Assembly (NCBI RefSeq): GCF_025961225.1 | Contig: NZ_JAOQNG010000007.1 | Coordinates: 384,501 to 448,500 of the forward strand | DNA: 64,000 bases | Origin: Azospirillum canadense | GTDB taxonomy: Bacteria > Pseudomonadota > Alphaproteobacteria > Azospirillales > Azospirillaceae | Reading direction: 5' to 3' | Shown here: piece by piece, positions 17,689 through 26,270 of the stretch | How the letters are laid out: each line of letters starts with the position of its first letter | Numbering within the stretch: position 1 is the first letter of the stretch | The notes under the pieces: generated by a model | What the model was told of the DNA's origin: nothing | Database searches by the model: none | The model's input: the letters and a program-made list of their open reading frames with translations, nothing else | Made by a program: the position numbers and the translations under genes

Positions 17689-18585
17689 TCAGGCGGTCTT
17701 CCAGAGCGTGATGATCATGACGCCGGCCACCGTCAGGGCCGCACCGGCCAATTGCAGCCAGCCCATCGGCTCCGCCAGCACCAGATAGCCGAAGACCGCG
17801 GCGGCGACCGGGCCGATGGCGCCGCTCAGCGCCACCAGATTGGGCCCGACCCGCCGCAGCGCCTCCGCCGTCATCAGAACCGGCAATACGGTGCAGACCA
17901 CCGCCATCACCGCCGACAGGCCATAGACCGGCATCGGCAGATCCAGGGCCGAAAGCGGCCGCAGCACAACGAATTGCAGGATGCAGCACAGGCAGGCCGC
18001 CGTCATCGCGTAGGCGGTGAAGCGCATGGAGCCGATCCGTTGCACCACCCGGCTGCTGCCGACCAGATAGATCGAATAGAGGAACGCCCCCAAGAAGACC
18101 AGCCCGGCGCCGGCCATGAAGTTCGGATGGCCGGTCCCGACCTCCGACCACACCACCAGCGCGACGCCGGCGTAAGAGACGACCAGCGCCACCACCTCGC
18201 GCAGGCCGATCCGTTTGCCGAGGAACAGGGCCGACAGAACCACCACGATGGTCGGGTAGAGGAACAGCAGCAACCGCCCCATCCCGGCCGAGACATAGCG
18301 CAGCCCCAGGAAATCGCAGAAGCTGGCGGCGTAGTAGCCGGTGATGCCCAGCCCGACGGTCAGCGCCAGATCACGGCCCGCTATGGGCGCCCGCTCCCCC
18401 CGCGCGCCCGACCACAGGGCCATGCCCAGGAAGAAGGGCAGCGCGAAGACCATGCGCAGCATGATCAGCGTCACCGGATCGACATTGTAGCGGTAGGCCA
18501 GCTTGATGATGACCGGCCGCAGCGAAAAGGCCACCACCCCCGCCACCGCAAGCCCCAGCCCGACCAGTGTCTGGACCGGCGGCAT
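17689..18585 (-). CDS. EamA/DMT-family transporter, 5' end disturbed by an IS
   Basis: From ATG 18585 this is a 298-residue, 10-helix drug/metabolite transporter with two EamA repeats: LGLAVAGVVAFSLRPVII to about residue 150, and FMAGAGLVFLGAFLYSIYLV to ALTVAGVMIITLWKTA. The family exports small metabolites or amino acids; the substrate is unknown. The frame stays open upstream through SSASQSSLSSDAAAAAP until the IS5-type insertion at 18643, so the native start could have been further upstream (for example a TTG beyond the IS). The core is complete from 18585, but the promoter is probably displaced by the IS. Confidence 0.82.
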   Translation of the reverse strand: MPPVQTLVGLGLAVAGVVAFSLRPVIIKLAYRYNVDPVTLIMLRMVFALPFFLGMALWSGARGERAPIAGRDLALTVGLGITGYYAASFCDFLGLRYVSAGMGRLLLFLYPTIVVVLSALFLGKRIGLREVVALVVSYAGVALVVWSEVGTGHPNFMAGAGLVFLGAFLYSIYLVGSSRVVQRIGSMRFTAYAMTAACLCCILQFVVLRPLSALDLPMPVYGLSAVMAVVCTVLPVLMTAEALRRVGPNLVALSGAIGPVAAAVFGYLVLAEPMGWLQLAGAALTVAGVMIITLWKTA

Positions 18586-18643
18586 CACAGGAGCGGCGGC
18601 GGCGGCATCGGAAGACAGGCTGCTTTGTGACGCGCTGCTTTGA

Positions 18644-19537
18644 GAGCCGGTTTGACTATGCCGCGGCGGCGATTTCTCGGCTGTACAGGCGTAGCAGGCG
18701 TTGGAAGTTTGCGAGTTCGAAGGCATCCTCGGCAGCGGCGTCGTCCTGCTCGAGGTTTCTGGTCAAGCGGCGGTAGCGATTTGACTGGATTCCGAAGGTC
18801 GCCTCGATGCGCCAGCGGACGGGTAGCGGAGTAAAGCCATCGGCCTGTGGATCGCGGCTGGAAACCTGAACATCCAAGCCATGCCGCGCGGCCGCGGCAT
18901 CCATCCGCGCGCCGATGTAGATCCCGTCAACCTTGAGCCGCGCCAAGTGCCAGCCGTCCTCGGCGGCACGGTCGAGCAGCAGGCCCGCGGCTTTGGTGTC
19001 GTGGACGTTGGCCGCTGTGACCAGGACCGCGAGCGCGAAGCCGAGCGAACAGGTCAGCACGTGCCGCTTGATGCCCTTGATCTTCTTGTTGCCATCGACG
19101 CCGCGCTCACCCGGCTGCGGCCCTGACACGACGCTCTGTGAATCCACGATCCCAGTGGACGGCTCCGCCGCACGCCCTTTGTGCTGGCGCACGGCGCGCG
19201 TCAAGAGTGCGGCCGCTTGCGCCCAAATCCCGTCAGCGCGGAAACGGTCATGCCACGTGCGAACCGTCGGCCATGGGCCGAAGTCCTTCGGCAGATAGCG
19301 CCATTGGCAGCCGGTCTTCTGCAAATAGAAGCAGGCGTTCACCATCTCCCGCAGGTCGACCGTTAACGTCTCGTAGCCAACGAACAACGGGCGAATAGTC
19401 TCCCACTCCGTATCCGTCAGATCGCTTGGATAGCGTCGGTCGTCGTACTTGTACTTCTCCCGGTGCTCGTCGGTCCACATCACCACATCCTCCTGTCCAC
19501 CCCAACAGTGCAGGAGGAATTCAGGTCAAACCGGCTC
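18644..19537 (-). mobile_element. IS5-family element (TSD TGA)
   Basis: GAGCCGGTTTGAC at 18644-18656 is repeated inverted as GTCAAACCGGCTC at 19525-19537. TGA is present directly outside both ends (18641-18643 and 19538-19540), a plausible 3-bp duplication. The 894-bp element carries a single transposase gene and lies at the 5' end of the EamA gene. Confidence 0.82.
18656..19480 (-). CDS. IS5-family transposase
   Basis: This 274-residue DDE transposase begins with the DUF4096-type N-terminal region (YPSDLTDTEWETIRPLF, then CFYLQKTGCQWRYLPKDF). Catalytic residues are visible in STGIVDSQSV (first Asp), LARLKVDGIYIGA (second Asp) and VRWRIEATFGIQSNRYRRLT (Glu). The ATG at 19480 follows AGGAGG by 8 nt; a GTG six bases upstream is an alternative. 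The TAG stop lies in the left inverted repeat. It appears intact. Confidence 0.9.
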   Translation of the reverse strand: MWTDEHREKYKYDDRRYPSDLTDTEWETIRPLFVGYETLTVDLREMVNACFYLQKTGCQWRYLPKDFGPWPTVRTWHDRFRADGIWAQAAALLTRAVRQHKGRAAEPSTGIVDSQSVVSGPQPGERGVDGNKKIKGIKRHVLTCSLGFALAVLVTAANVHDTKAAGLLLDRAAEDGWHLARLKVDGIYIGARMDAAAARHGLDVQVSSRDPQADGFTPLPVRWRIEATFGIQSNRYRRLTRNLEQDDAAAEDAFELANFQRLLRLYSREIAAAA

Positions 19538-19590
19538 TGAGACAAGACGGCGAATCCGGTGTCGCGGGAAGGAACGCCATTCAAGCAGCC

Positions 19591-19761
19591 CTACGCCGGT
19601 TTGGCTCGCACCAAGGCGACCATGGCCATGCCCAACGCTACACCCAGGATTGCACGGCCCGCGGTGCTGACGGTAAAGCCGAACCGTGGATGATACGGCC
19701 GGCGCATGAACAGTTCCATGAACGGCCGGCCGTATGCCCCTTTCGCACATGGCTGCGCCAT
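19591..19761 (-). CDS. small single-helix membrane protein or gene remnant
   Basis: This 56-codon leftward frame starts MAQPCAKGAYGRPFMELFMR and contains one hydrophobic segment (AILGVALGMAMVALV). It ends at a TAG at 19591-19593, just before the broken 5' end of the EamA gene and in the same frame as it once the IS5-type element is removed. Its own 5' flank is cut by the next IS at 19777, so a longer original N-terminus is possible. It is not assigned to any family; it could be a real small gene ahead of the exporter or a leftover. Confidence 0.4.
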   Translation of the reverse strand: MAQPCAKGAYGRPFMELFMRRPYHPRFGFTVSTAGRAILGVALGMAMVALVRAKPA

Positions 19762-19776
19762 GTGCTGTCGGGTTTG

Positions 19777-21373
19777 ACCGAAGGCGTTTGATGGAAGCCA
19801 CTGAACTTTCTAGGGGACGAGGTCGTCTGCGACGCGCCAGCGGCAGCGGTGCCGCACGATAAAGGGTAAGTCGGTGTAGACGCTGTCGGGAGACGTCCAG
19901 GTATCTGGGTGCTACTCCACCCGGTGCTTGGAGGCTCCGATGAGCCCAGGACCTGGAAGCGTCTTCCCGGCGACACTGAAGACATGGCTGAATGATCTCG
20001 TCGCTTCAATCCCGTCGCGAGGTTCGGGGACGCTACTTGAGCTGTTGCTGGGAACGATGTTGACGCCGCGCGGGATGATCAGCCAAGCGCTTCTGGCGAT
20101 CCCCCCGCGCCGGGGCTGGCAAGCCTACTATTGGTTCGTGGAGCACGCTCGGTTCCCGTGGATTTCCCTAGTCCGCGCTCTGTGCGCCATCGTCCAGCGC
20201 GAGTTTCCGGAAGCCCGCCGCTCTCTGATCATCGACGACACCCTGCTCTTCCGCAGTTCGAAGAAAGCCCCCGACGCCGCGCTTCGATTCGACCATGTCA
20301 AGCGCGCCAATCGCCTGCGTGTCGTGCTCTGCCAGCAGATCGTCACCCTCTCGGCCAGCATCGTCGACGAGACGGGCCGGTTCCGCGCCGTCCCGCTCCT
20401 CTCGCTCATGGTGAAAGCTGACGGCCATCCCGGCCGGCTCTCGCTTGCCAATGCCCTACTCGGCGCCGTGGCCCGCCAGTTCCCCGCGGTTGGCGTCGTC
20501 ATGGACCTGTGGTTCATTAAGGGGCCTTTGGTCCTCTGGGCCGCGCAGCGCGGCATCACCGTCATCGGGCGGGTTCGGCACGACAGCGCGCTGTTCCGCT
20601 TTCCGGCGCCGGCCGCGCCGGGCAAACGCGGGCCGCCCAAGAAGTACGGAAGCCAGATCACCCGGGAGGACTGGAACGCTTTGCCGGCACGGGAAGCCGT
20701 CCTGGCGGCGTATGGCGGTGTGCGAGCACGCTGGTGCGGGATTACCTGCCGCCCTCGCATCCTCCGTGGCGTTCCGGCCCGCATCGTCCGGGTGTCGATG
20801 TACGACACGGTCAAACACAACTGGTCTCCCAACCGCTTGCTGCTGTCCACCGACACCGCGTTGTCCGATGAGGCGATCCTCATCAACTCTTCCCGGAGGT
20901 CCGCAACCGAGCCGCTGTTCCGCGATCTGAAAGACACGGAAGGCTTCCAGGAACTGTGGATGCAGACCCGCAAACCCCTGCTGCGCTGGCTCCATATCGT
21001 GCAGACCGGTGCGGCTCTCGTGATCATGCAGTCGGCCCGGGCCGACCCGCAACTCAATGCCTTGGCGCACATCGGCGGATGGCGGAAGGAAAAACGCCCC
21101 TCCACCCCAGGTTTAGTCAAGGCCGCGCTGCTCGGCGCTTTCCGCTATCACGCGCCTTTGCCGCTGCTCGGCGCCGACAGGCAACCGGCTCGAAAAAGCT
21201 GACCGCTGAACCCGACCGGACCGCCTGTCGACATTCCGGCGGCCTGATCCGGCTGCCCAACCCTATTCCCCGCCCAAATCCACGCCCACAAACCCGCCTG
21301 TGCGAGTTCGTGACGTTCAGCCCGGACTTCTCCTGACTGGAAACTCCAGTGGAAGCCATCAAACGCCTTCGGT
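19777..21373 (+). mobile_element. IS element with IS4-like DDE transposase
   Basis: The left end ACCGAAGGCGTTTGATGG (19777-19794) recurs inverted at the right end (21356-21373), and the similarity continues imperfectly through CCACTG and TTTC inside both ends. One transposase gene fills the element. No target duplication is evident at these boundaries, so the exact ends are uncertain by a few bases. Confidence 0.7.
19940..21202 (+). CDS. DDE transposase (IS4/IS701 superfamily-like)
   Basis: This 420-residue protein has the three acidic residues of a DDE nuclease in SLIIDDTLLFRSS, GVVMDLWFIKG and SATEPLFRDLKDTEGFQELW, the last followed by LLRWLHIVQTGAALVIMQSA, typical of IS4-like folds. I cannot place the IS family exactly. 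The ATG at 19940 follows GGAGG by 6 nt and is preferred over a TTG at 19928. The gene is intact. 21203-21373 is the non-coding right end of the element. Confidence 0.8.
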   Translation: MSPGPGSVFPATLKTWLNDLVASIPSRGSGTLLELLLGTMLTPRGMISQALLAIPPRRGWQAYYWFVEHARFPWISLVRALCAIVQREFPEARRSLIIDDTLLFRSSKKAPDAALRFDHVKRANRLRVVLCQQIVTLSASIVDETGRFRAVPLLSLMVKADGHPGRLSLANALLGAVARQFPAVGVVMDLWFIKGPLVLWAAQRGITVIGRVRHDSALFRFPAPAAPGKRGPPKKYGSQITREDWNALPAREAVLAAYGGVRARWCGITCRPRILRGVPARIVRVSMYDTVKHNWSPNRLLLSTDTALSDEAILINSSRRSATEPLFRDLKDTEGFQELWMQTRKPLLRWLHIVQTGAALVIMQSARADPQLNALAHIGGWRKEKRPSTPGLVKAALLGAFRYHAPLPLLGADRQPARKS

Positions 21374-21449
21374 ATGAGAGGGTAAGGCAATGCCCACCGC
21401 AGCGCGCCACCTCGCTTCACCTCGCCTTCGGTATCTCCGGCGGCGATCC

Positions 21450-21980
21450 TCACTCCCCCGATGCCATGTGGTCGTCGGCTTCCTGAAGCAAATTCGGGCC
21501 GGTCCTGCCCATGAAGGCGAGCCGGCGGTCGAACTTCGTTTCCATGACGATGCAAGACGTGGTGCGAACGACGCCCTTGATCATGTTGATGCGGGTCAGC
21601 TCGGCGTTCAGCTTCTCCAGCGTCTCCGTCGCGACGTGGATGACGAAGTCCCAGTCGCCGGAAATGGCGTAGACGGCCTGAACCGAGTCCATCGTCCGCA
21701 GGTGCGCGATGACGTCCGAATAGGTTTTGTTGTTGCAGACCGCCAGCGTGAAGCAGTTGACCGTGTAGATCAGCTTGCTCTGGTTGACGCGGACCGAATA
21801 GCCGTCGATCACGCCGGCGCTTTCCAGCCGCTGGATGCGTTCCTGCAAGGCGGTCCGCGAGACGCCGAGCTTGCGGGCGAGCGAGGAGGTCGGCTCCCGC
21901 GCGTTCTTTTGCAGCAGGGCGAGGAGTTGCTTGTCCTTCTCCGTCAGACGGAAACCTTGCTCATGGACCGACCCGGACAT
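21450..21980 (-). CDS. Lrp/AsnC-family transcriptional regulator
   Basis: This 176-residue protein has an N-terminal HTH (LTEKDKQLLALLQKNAREPT, then LARKLGVSRTALQERIQRLE) and a C-terminal RAM ligand domain (about 70-150) with GDWDFVIHVATETLEKLN and ending TTSCIVMETKFD. ATG 21980 gives the usual family length. The gene follows the FAD oxidase in the same direction, with 32 nt between, so it may respond to an amino acid or amine handled by that enzyme and the ABC transporter upstream. Confidence 0.88.
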   Translation of the reverse strand: MSGSVHEQGFRLTEKDKQLLALLQKNAREPTSSLARKLGVSRTALQERIQRLESAGVIDGYSVRVNQSKLIYTVNCFTLAVCNNKTYSDVIAHLRTMDSVQAVYAISGDWDFVIHVATETLEKLNAELTRINMIKGVVRTTSCIVMETKFDRRLAFMGRTGPNLLQEADDHMASGE

Positions 21981-22012
21981 GCCGTCATACCCTCGCAACA
22001 ATGGCCGGCCCT

Positions 22013-23326
22013 TCAAGCGCTTCGCCGCCGGGACCGCGATTCCTGCCAGAAATCCATCAGACGCAGTCCCGCATAGACCAAATCCGCGGCAGGGGCGCCG
22101 AAGATACCGCCATTCCAGGTCAAACGGTAAGGGGCGAAAAGACGAATCCGGTCGCTTTCCCCGGTGATCGCTTCCGCAATGACCCGCCCACCGATGGGCG
22201 CGCTGTTCATGCCATGACCGCCGAAAGACGAAGAGGTCCACAGGCCTTTTTCAACTTGCGCAATGTGCGGCATCTTGTGACGCGCGTAGCCCATCAGCCC
22301 CGACCATGCTTTTTCGATCCGCACGTTGGAAAGGCCGGGGAAGACCTCGCTCATGTCCCCGCGCAGCAGGGCGGCCAGACGCGTTTCGTCCTGCTCGTCG
22401 CGGGTTGTGATGCGCCCACCCCACAGCAGCCGGTCGCCATCGACGATGCGATAATAGTCGGAGGAGCGGCGATCGTCGCCAACCGCGTCGGTGGTCGCGA
22501 CACAGTCCGAGAGCCGGTCGCCGAGCCGCTCCGTCAGCACGACATAGGTGGCGATCGGCAGGAAAGCGCGGTGCAAAGGGCCGAACTCGCGCCCACCATA
22601 ACCGCCGCAGCACATGACCACGTCGCGGCACGCCACGGAGCCGTCCGCCGTGTCCACGCGCCAGCGCGCGCCCTCGCCGGGCGCGCCGTTTCGATGGATG
22701 CCGGTCATGGCTGTGCCTTCGAACAGGCGACCACCCGCCCCCTCGATCAGGCCGGCCAGCCCCAGACAGTAATTCAGCGGATGAAAATGGAAACCGGCCG
22801 GGTCGCGCAGGGCTTGGGAATAAATGTCGCTTTTCAGCAGTCCGCGCAGAGTCGGCCGATCGATGTAGGTGAAGTCGTAGCCGTAGTTTCGCGCCATGTG
22901 GTCGCGGTGCCGTTGCAACTGGTCGGCGGCCTCGTAGCGGGTGACGCTGAGCTTTCCGGTGGTCGGGTTGCAGCCGGGCACGGCGTGCGTGGCGATGGTG
23001 TCGCGGACAATGTCCACCCCCTCCACCGAAAGGCCGAACAGCGCGCGGGCGTGGTCCAGGCCGCACCGCTTCTCGATGTTCCGCAGCCCTTCCGACCAGC
23101 CCTGCAGGACGAATCCGCCGTTGCGGCCCGACGCACCCCAGCCGACCCTCTGCGCCTCCAGCAACACGACCGATCGGCCGCGCCGGATCAGCTCCCAGGC
23201 CGCGGACAGGCCGGCCAACCCGCCGCCGATCACGCAGACATCGGCCGTCGCCGCGCCGCGCAAGGGGGGGCGATTGGGCGCCGGAACGCGGGTGGCGCTG
23301 TAATAGGTGTTCGGGTAGTCACGCAT
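22013..23326 (-). CDS. FAD-dependent amine/amino-acid oxidoreductase (DAO/PuuB type)
   Basis: This 437-residue DAO-family flavoenzyme has DVCVIGGGLAGLSAAWEL (Rossmann GxGxxG for FAD) at about residue 30, RVGWGASGRNGGFV (typical of gamma-glutamylputrescine oxidase-like and related DAO enzymes) and a late FAD contact SSSFGGHGMNSAPIGG. It probably deaminates a primary or secondary amine or an amino acid using oxygen or a quinone. It starts at ATG 23326, 89 nt after the ABC binding protein, with a very stable hairpin in the gap. Neighbours suggest that the imported compound is the substrate. Confidence 0.87.
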   Translation of the reverse strand: MRDYPNTYYSATRVPAPNRPPLRGAATADVCVIGGGLAGLSAAWELIRRGRSVVLLEAQRVGWGASGRNGGFVLQGWSEGLRNIEKRCGLDHARALFGLSVEGVDIVRDTIATHAVPGCNPTTGKLSVTRYEAADQLQRHRDHMARNYGYDFTYIDRPTLRGLLKSDIYSQALRDPAGFHFHPLNYCLGLAGLIEGAGGRLFEGTAMTGIHRNGAPGEGARWRVDTADGSVACRDVVMCCGGYGGREFGPLHRAFLPIATYVVLTERLGDRLSDCVATTDAVGDDRRSSDYYRIVDGDRLLWGGRITTRDEQDETRLAALLRGDMSEVFPGLSNVRIEKAWSGLMGYARHKMPHIAQVEKGLWTSSSFGGHGMNSAPIGGRVIAEAITGESDRIRLFAPYRLTWNGGIFGAPAADLVYAGLRLMDFWQESRSRRRSA

Positions 23327-23366
23327 GCCCGGAAGGCCCCGTTTGCCGGATCGGATTCTTGCTTGA

Positions 23367-23409
23367 GGGAGGTTTCTCCACCAAGGGCGCCATGGTGGAG
23401 AAACCTCCC
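23367..23409 (-). promoter_or_regulatory. perfect 17-bp hairpin between two operon genes
   Basis: Bases 23367-23383 pair perfectly with 23393-23409 around a 9-nt loop (AGGGCGCCA). The hairpin starts 6 nt after the stop of the ABC binding protein on the transcribed strand and 40 nt before the oxidase start. There is no T-run after it. It may stabilise the upstream mRNA end or partly terminate, lowering expression of the oxidase relative to the binding protein. Confidence 0.55.
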
Positions 23410-23415
23410 GTTCCT

Positions 23416-24255
23416 TTACTTGGCGACGGTGTAGTCGATCCCGTACCACTTCACGGACAGGGACTTCAGCGTGCCGTCGGCCTTCATGGCGTTCACGACC
23501 TCGGCCAGCTTGGCCTTCAGTTCCGCGTCGCCCTTGTCGATGGCGATGGCCAGCGGCTCGTGATAGGCCGGCTTGTCGTTGATGGCGCGGATCGGATAGC
23601 CGCGCTTCACCGCCGCTTCGACGGTCGGCAGGGCGGAGACGATGGCGTCCACCCGCACGCCGTCGCCCAGCCGCAGGTCGTCCAGCGGACCGACGCTGTC
23701 GCCGTAGGTCTTGACCTCGCCCGGCTTCACGTCGACCATGAAGTCGGGCACGCCCACGGCGTCGATCTTCAGCTTGCCGTTGATGTAATCCTCGGACGTC
23801 GTGCCGCCCTCGACCCCGATGGTCTTGCCGTTCAGCGCCGCCCGGCTGTCCAGCTTGGACGTCTTGTGCACGGCGAAGACATAGGGCGTGTAGTAATAGA
23901 TCGCCGGGAAGTCGAGCACGCGGGTCCGCCCGGTCGTCGGCGTCATGGAACCGACGGAGATGTCCCAGCGGCCGTTCCAGTTGCCGGCGGTGATGATGCC
24001 CCATTCCGGCGTGATGAACTTGGCCGTGGCACCCAGCCGCTTGGCGATGTCCTTGGCCACCTCCACGTCGAAGCCGTCGAGCTGGTTGTCCTTGTTCATG
24101 AAGGACTGGGGCGGCCAGTTGGCGGCGGTCGCGACCACCATTTCCTTCTTCTGCGTGATGCGGTCCAGCGTGGCGCCCGCGTCGGCGACGCCGGTGGAGA
24201 GGGCGAGCGCGCCAAGGGCGGCCGCGCCGAGGCACAAGGACTTGAGCGGAGTCAT
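23416..24255 (-). CDS. amino-acid ABC transporter substrate-binding protein
   Basis: This 279-residue periplasmic binding protein of the polar amino-acid family (SBP_bac_3) has a signal peptide of about 26 residues (LGALALSTGVADA). It carries ANWPPQSFMNKDNQLDGFDV, the family opening, then DISVGSMTPTTGRTRVLDFP, which supplies the Arg contacting the ligand carboxylate, and GKTIGVEGGTTSEDYI. It should deliver an amino acid or related amine to the permease encoded 74 nt upstream. The ATG at 24255 begins a clean signal peptide. Confidence 0.9.
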   Translation of the reverse strand: MTPLKSLCLGAAALGALALSTGVADAGATLDRITQKKEMVVATAANWPPQSFMNKDNQLDGFDVEVAKDIAKRLGATAKFITPEWGIITAGNWNGRWDISVGSMTPTTGRTRVLDFPAIYYYTPYVFAVHKTSKLDSRAALNGKTIGVEGGTTSEDYINGKLKIDAVGVPDFMVDVKPGEVKTYGDSVGPLDDLRLGDGVRVDAIVSALPTVEAAVKRGYPIRAINDKPAYHEPLAIAIDKGDAELKAKLAEVVNAMKADGTLKSLSVKWYGIDYTVAK

Positions 24256-24329
24256 GCATCGTCTCCTGACGTGAGGGGAAGCCTTAAGGGTTTTGAATGC
24301 GTGGGTTTTTTGGCGCGCACAGGCGCGCG

Positions 24330-25301
24330 TCAGTGGCGGTAGCCGCGCGCCAGGCGGCGTTCCAGCCGGGCCTGCACCCGCTCCAGAACGATGGAGAGCA
24401 ACCAGTAGAGGGCGGCGGCGGTGATCAGCATCTCCAGGTGCCGGAACTCTTCGCGTCCCTGGGTGCGGGCCAGGAACATCAGCTCCCACACGCCGATCAC
24501 CGAGACAAGCGAGCTGTCCTTCAGCATGGCGATGAATTGGTTGCCGGTCGGCGGGATGATCAGGCGCAACGACTGCGGCAGGATGATCAGCCCCAGCGTG
24601 TGCATCGGCCCGAGGCCGAGGGAGCGCGCGGCCTCCCATTGCCCCCGGGGGATGCTCATGATGCCGGCGCGGAAGATCTCCGTCATGTAGGCGCCGTAGC
24701 AGAGCGACAACGCCGCCACGCCCGCCGGGATCGCCCCGATGACGTAGCCGAGCTGCGGGATGCCGAGATAGATCAGGTAAATCTGGATCAGCAGCGGCAC
24801 GCCGCGGAAAAAGGACGTGTAAAAGGACGCGATGGCGACGGCAAAGCCATTGTCCGACAGCTTTGCGATGGCACCGATCATCGCCAGCACGAAGGCGATG
24901 GCGATGGACATCGCCGAGATGTACAGGGTCGTGACGACGCCCTGGGTGACCAGGAAGGCCAGCTTGCCCAGGATGAAGCTGTAGGACAGGTCGAAGCTGT
25001 AGAAGAACAGCAGGAACAGGCCGAACACCTCCAGCCAGACGGCGGCGATCTGCAACCGCATGCCGAGCCGGCCGAGGAGATAGACGTTCAGCGTCAGGAA
25101 CAGCGCAAGGCCAAGGGCGACCCAGACGTTCACGAAACCCTCGCCGCCCGGCAGGATCGCGGCAATCGGCGCAACCAACGCGCCGAGGCCGGTGTGTCCG
25201 ACGCCGCCCATGACGCCGGCCGCCATGATGACAAGCGCCAGCACGCCCAGGAACCACGCCTTGCTCGTCAGTTTGTCTCGGCGCACATGGTCATGGTACA
25301 T
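24330..25301 (-). CDS. amino-acid ABC transporter permease (HisM/GlnP type)
   Basis: This 323-residue membrane protein is longer than the usual 220-240 residues of the family. It has an N-terminal block of about three helices (VLALVIMAAGVMGG to LFLTLNVYLLGRLGM) before the standard permease domain, which starts near LGKLAFLVTQGVVTTLYISA. The EAA loop is QWEAARSLGLGPMHTLGLII followed by LPQSLRLIIPP, the ATPase contact. It is the first gene of the leftward unit. No ATPase or second permease lies nearby, so it probably borrows an ATPase encoded elsewhere. Confidence 0.88.
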   Translation of the reverse strand: MYHDHVRRDKLTSKAWFLGVLALVIMAAGVMGGVGHTGLGALVAPIAAILPGGEGFVNVWVALGLALFLTLNVYLLGRLGMRLQIAAVWLEVFGLFLLFFYSFDLSYSFILGKLAFLVTQGVVTTLYISAMSIAIAFVLAMIGAIAKLSDNGFAVAIASFYTSFFRGVPLLIQIYLIYLGIPQLGYVIGAIPAGVAALSLCYGAYMTEIFRAGIMSIPRGQWEAARSLGLGPMHTLGLIILPQSLRLIIPPTGNQFIAMLKDSSLVSVIGVWELMFLARTQGREEFRHLEMLITAAALYWLLSIVLERVQARLERRLARGYRH

Positions 25302-25844
25302 GCCCGCGGCTTCCCTTTCCGTCCGTTTGTCCCGCTTTCCGTTTGTCAGCCTGAACCGGCCGTGCGACGGGCGGTATCCGGCAATCCGCCGGCTTGTCCG
25401 GAAAGTTGCGGAAATCCGCCGGGTGGGAACCTGCGAAACGGCGGGTGGAAGCCGCCACCTTGCAACGGCGTGTCCAGCCTTGCTCGGCGGTCGAAGACGC
25501 CTGTCGGTTCGGCAGCGTCTTGTCCTGTGGTCGGTCCGGTTCGCTCAAAGCCCCAAGCGCGGTCGTCGGCGTCACCGTCGATGCGCTGTGGCGGGCTGTC
25601 CATTGCACGGACCCTCGGGATCAATGCTCAGACACGGCGATATCACCCGATCCGATCCCGGACGGGCGTCCAAACTTGCAACAGAATTGGGCGATGGGGA
25701 ACCGGGCGATGGGGAACCGGCCGATGGGGAACCGGCCGATGGGGAACCGGGCAACGGCTTTCTCTGGGAGTAAGCTCTTTTCCGCTCGTCAATTTTTGTA
25801 GAATTCGCCCCATACTGGATAGGACCTTTCGCTGGAGTGCACCC
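25302..25844. other. non-coding divergent region
   Basis: These 543 bp separate the leftward permease gene from a rightward secreted-protein gene. Apart from the 15-bp tandem repeat at 25691-25750, I see no coding sequence I would support. Both promoters should lie here; no consensus boxes were clear enough to call. Confidence 0.5.
25691..25750. repeat. four tandem copies of a 15-bp unit
   Basis: The unit [GC]CGATGGGGAACCGG is repeated four times without gaps at 25691-25705, 25706-25720, 25721-25735 and 25736-25750. Only the first base varies. The array lies about 95 nt upstream of the gene at 25845, so copy-number changes could alter its promoter spacing. Translation of the array gives a simple MGNR-type repeat, but no convincing gene contains it. 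Confidence 0.9.
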
Positions 25845-26243
25845 ATGCGTCCTATGCTGGTTCTGGCACACTCTGTTCTGGTCCTCGGGAGCCTGGTTCA
25901 TTCTGCTAAGGCCGGAGATGTCATTTTGGTGCCCGCCCAACCGAAGGCTGTCGTCATCGCGCCGCCGAACACGCGCGTGATCGCCCTTCCCTCGCGTTTG
26001 CAGAACCGGTCCCTCAACATTCCGCTGTCCGTCGTCGTGCCGCAGGTCAGCACCACGCTCGTCTTGCGCAACGGCGCGACGGCCAACCCGCAAGCCGGCT
26101 GGGGCAGCACGGACTGGACCTTCGTGGCGGGGCCGCGCACGGTGACGTCCCCATCACTGATCACGGCTGGCGCGGTCTATCCCACACACGGCGGCGTCTA
26201 CGGAGGCACCGGCTTCTACAGCCCGCGCTACTACAGCGACTGA
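25845..26243 (+). CDS. small secreted protein of unknown function
   Basis: This 132-residue protein has a clear Sec signal peptide (HSVLVLGSLVHSAKA, cleavage near residue 23) and a mature part rich in Val, Pro and Asn with PKAVVIAPPNTRVIALPSR. It ends with a Gly/Tyr-rich tail (GGVYGGTGFYSPRYYSD). No family recognised. It converges on another small secreted-protein gene and is close to the hfa operon, so a surface or matrix role is possible, which is inference. Confidence 0.65.
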   Translation: MRPMLVLAHSVLVLGSLVHSAKAGDVILVPAQPKAVVIAPPNTRVIALPSRLQNRSLNIPLSVVVPQVSTTLVLRNGATANPQAGWGSTDWTFVAGPRTVTSPSLITAGAVYPTHGGVYGGTGFYSPRYYSD

Positions 26244-26270
26244 CCCAGTGAACAAACCCTGTGCCGTCCC

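Noticed and set aside
19777..21373. A target-site duplication for the third IS element
   Set aside because: The bases outside the inverted repeats (GTTTG and ATGAG) do not match.
25691..25750. CRISPR array
   Set aside because: The repeats are 15 bp, directly adjacent and have no spacers; no cas genes are present.
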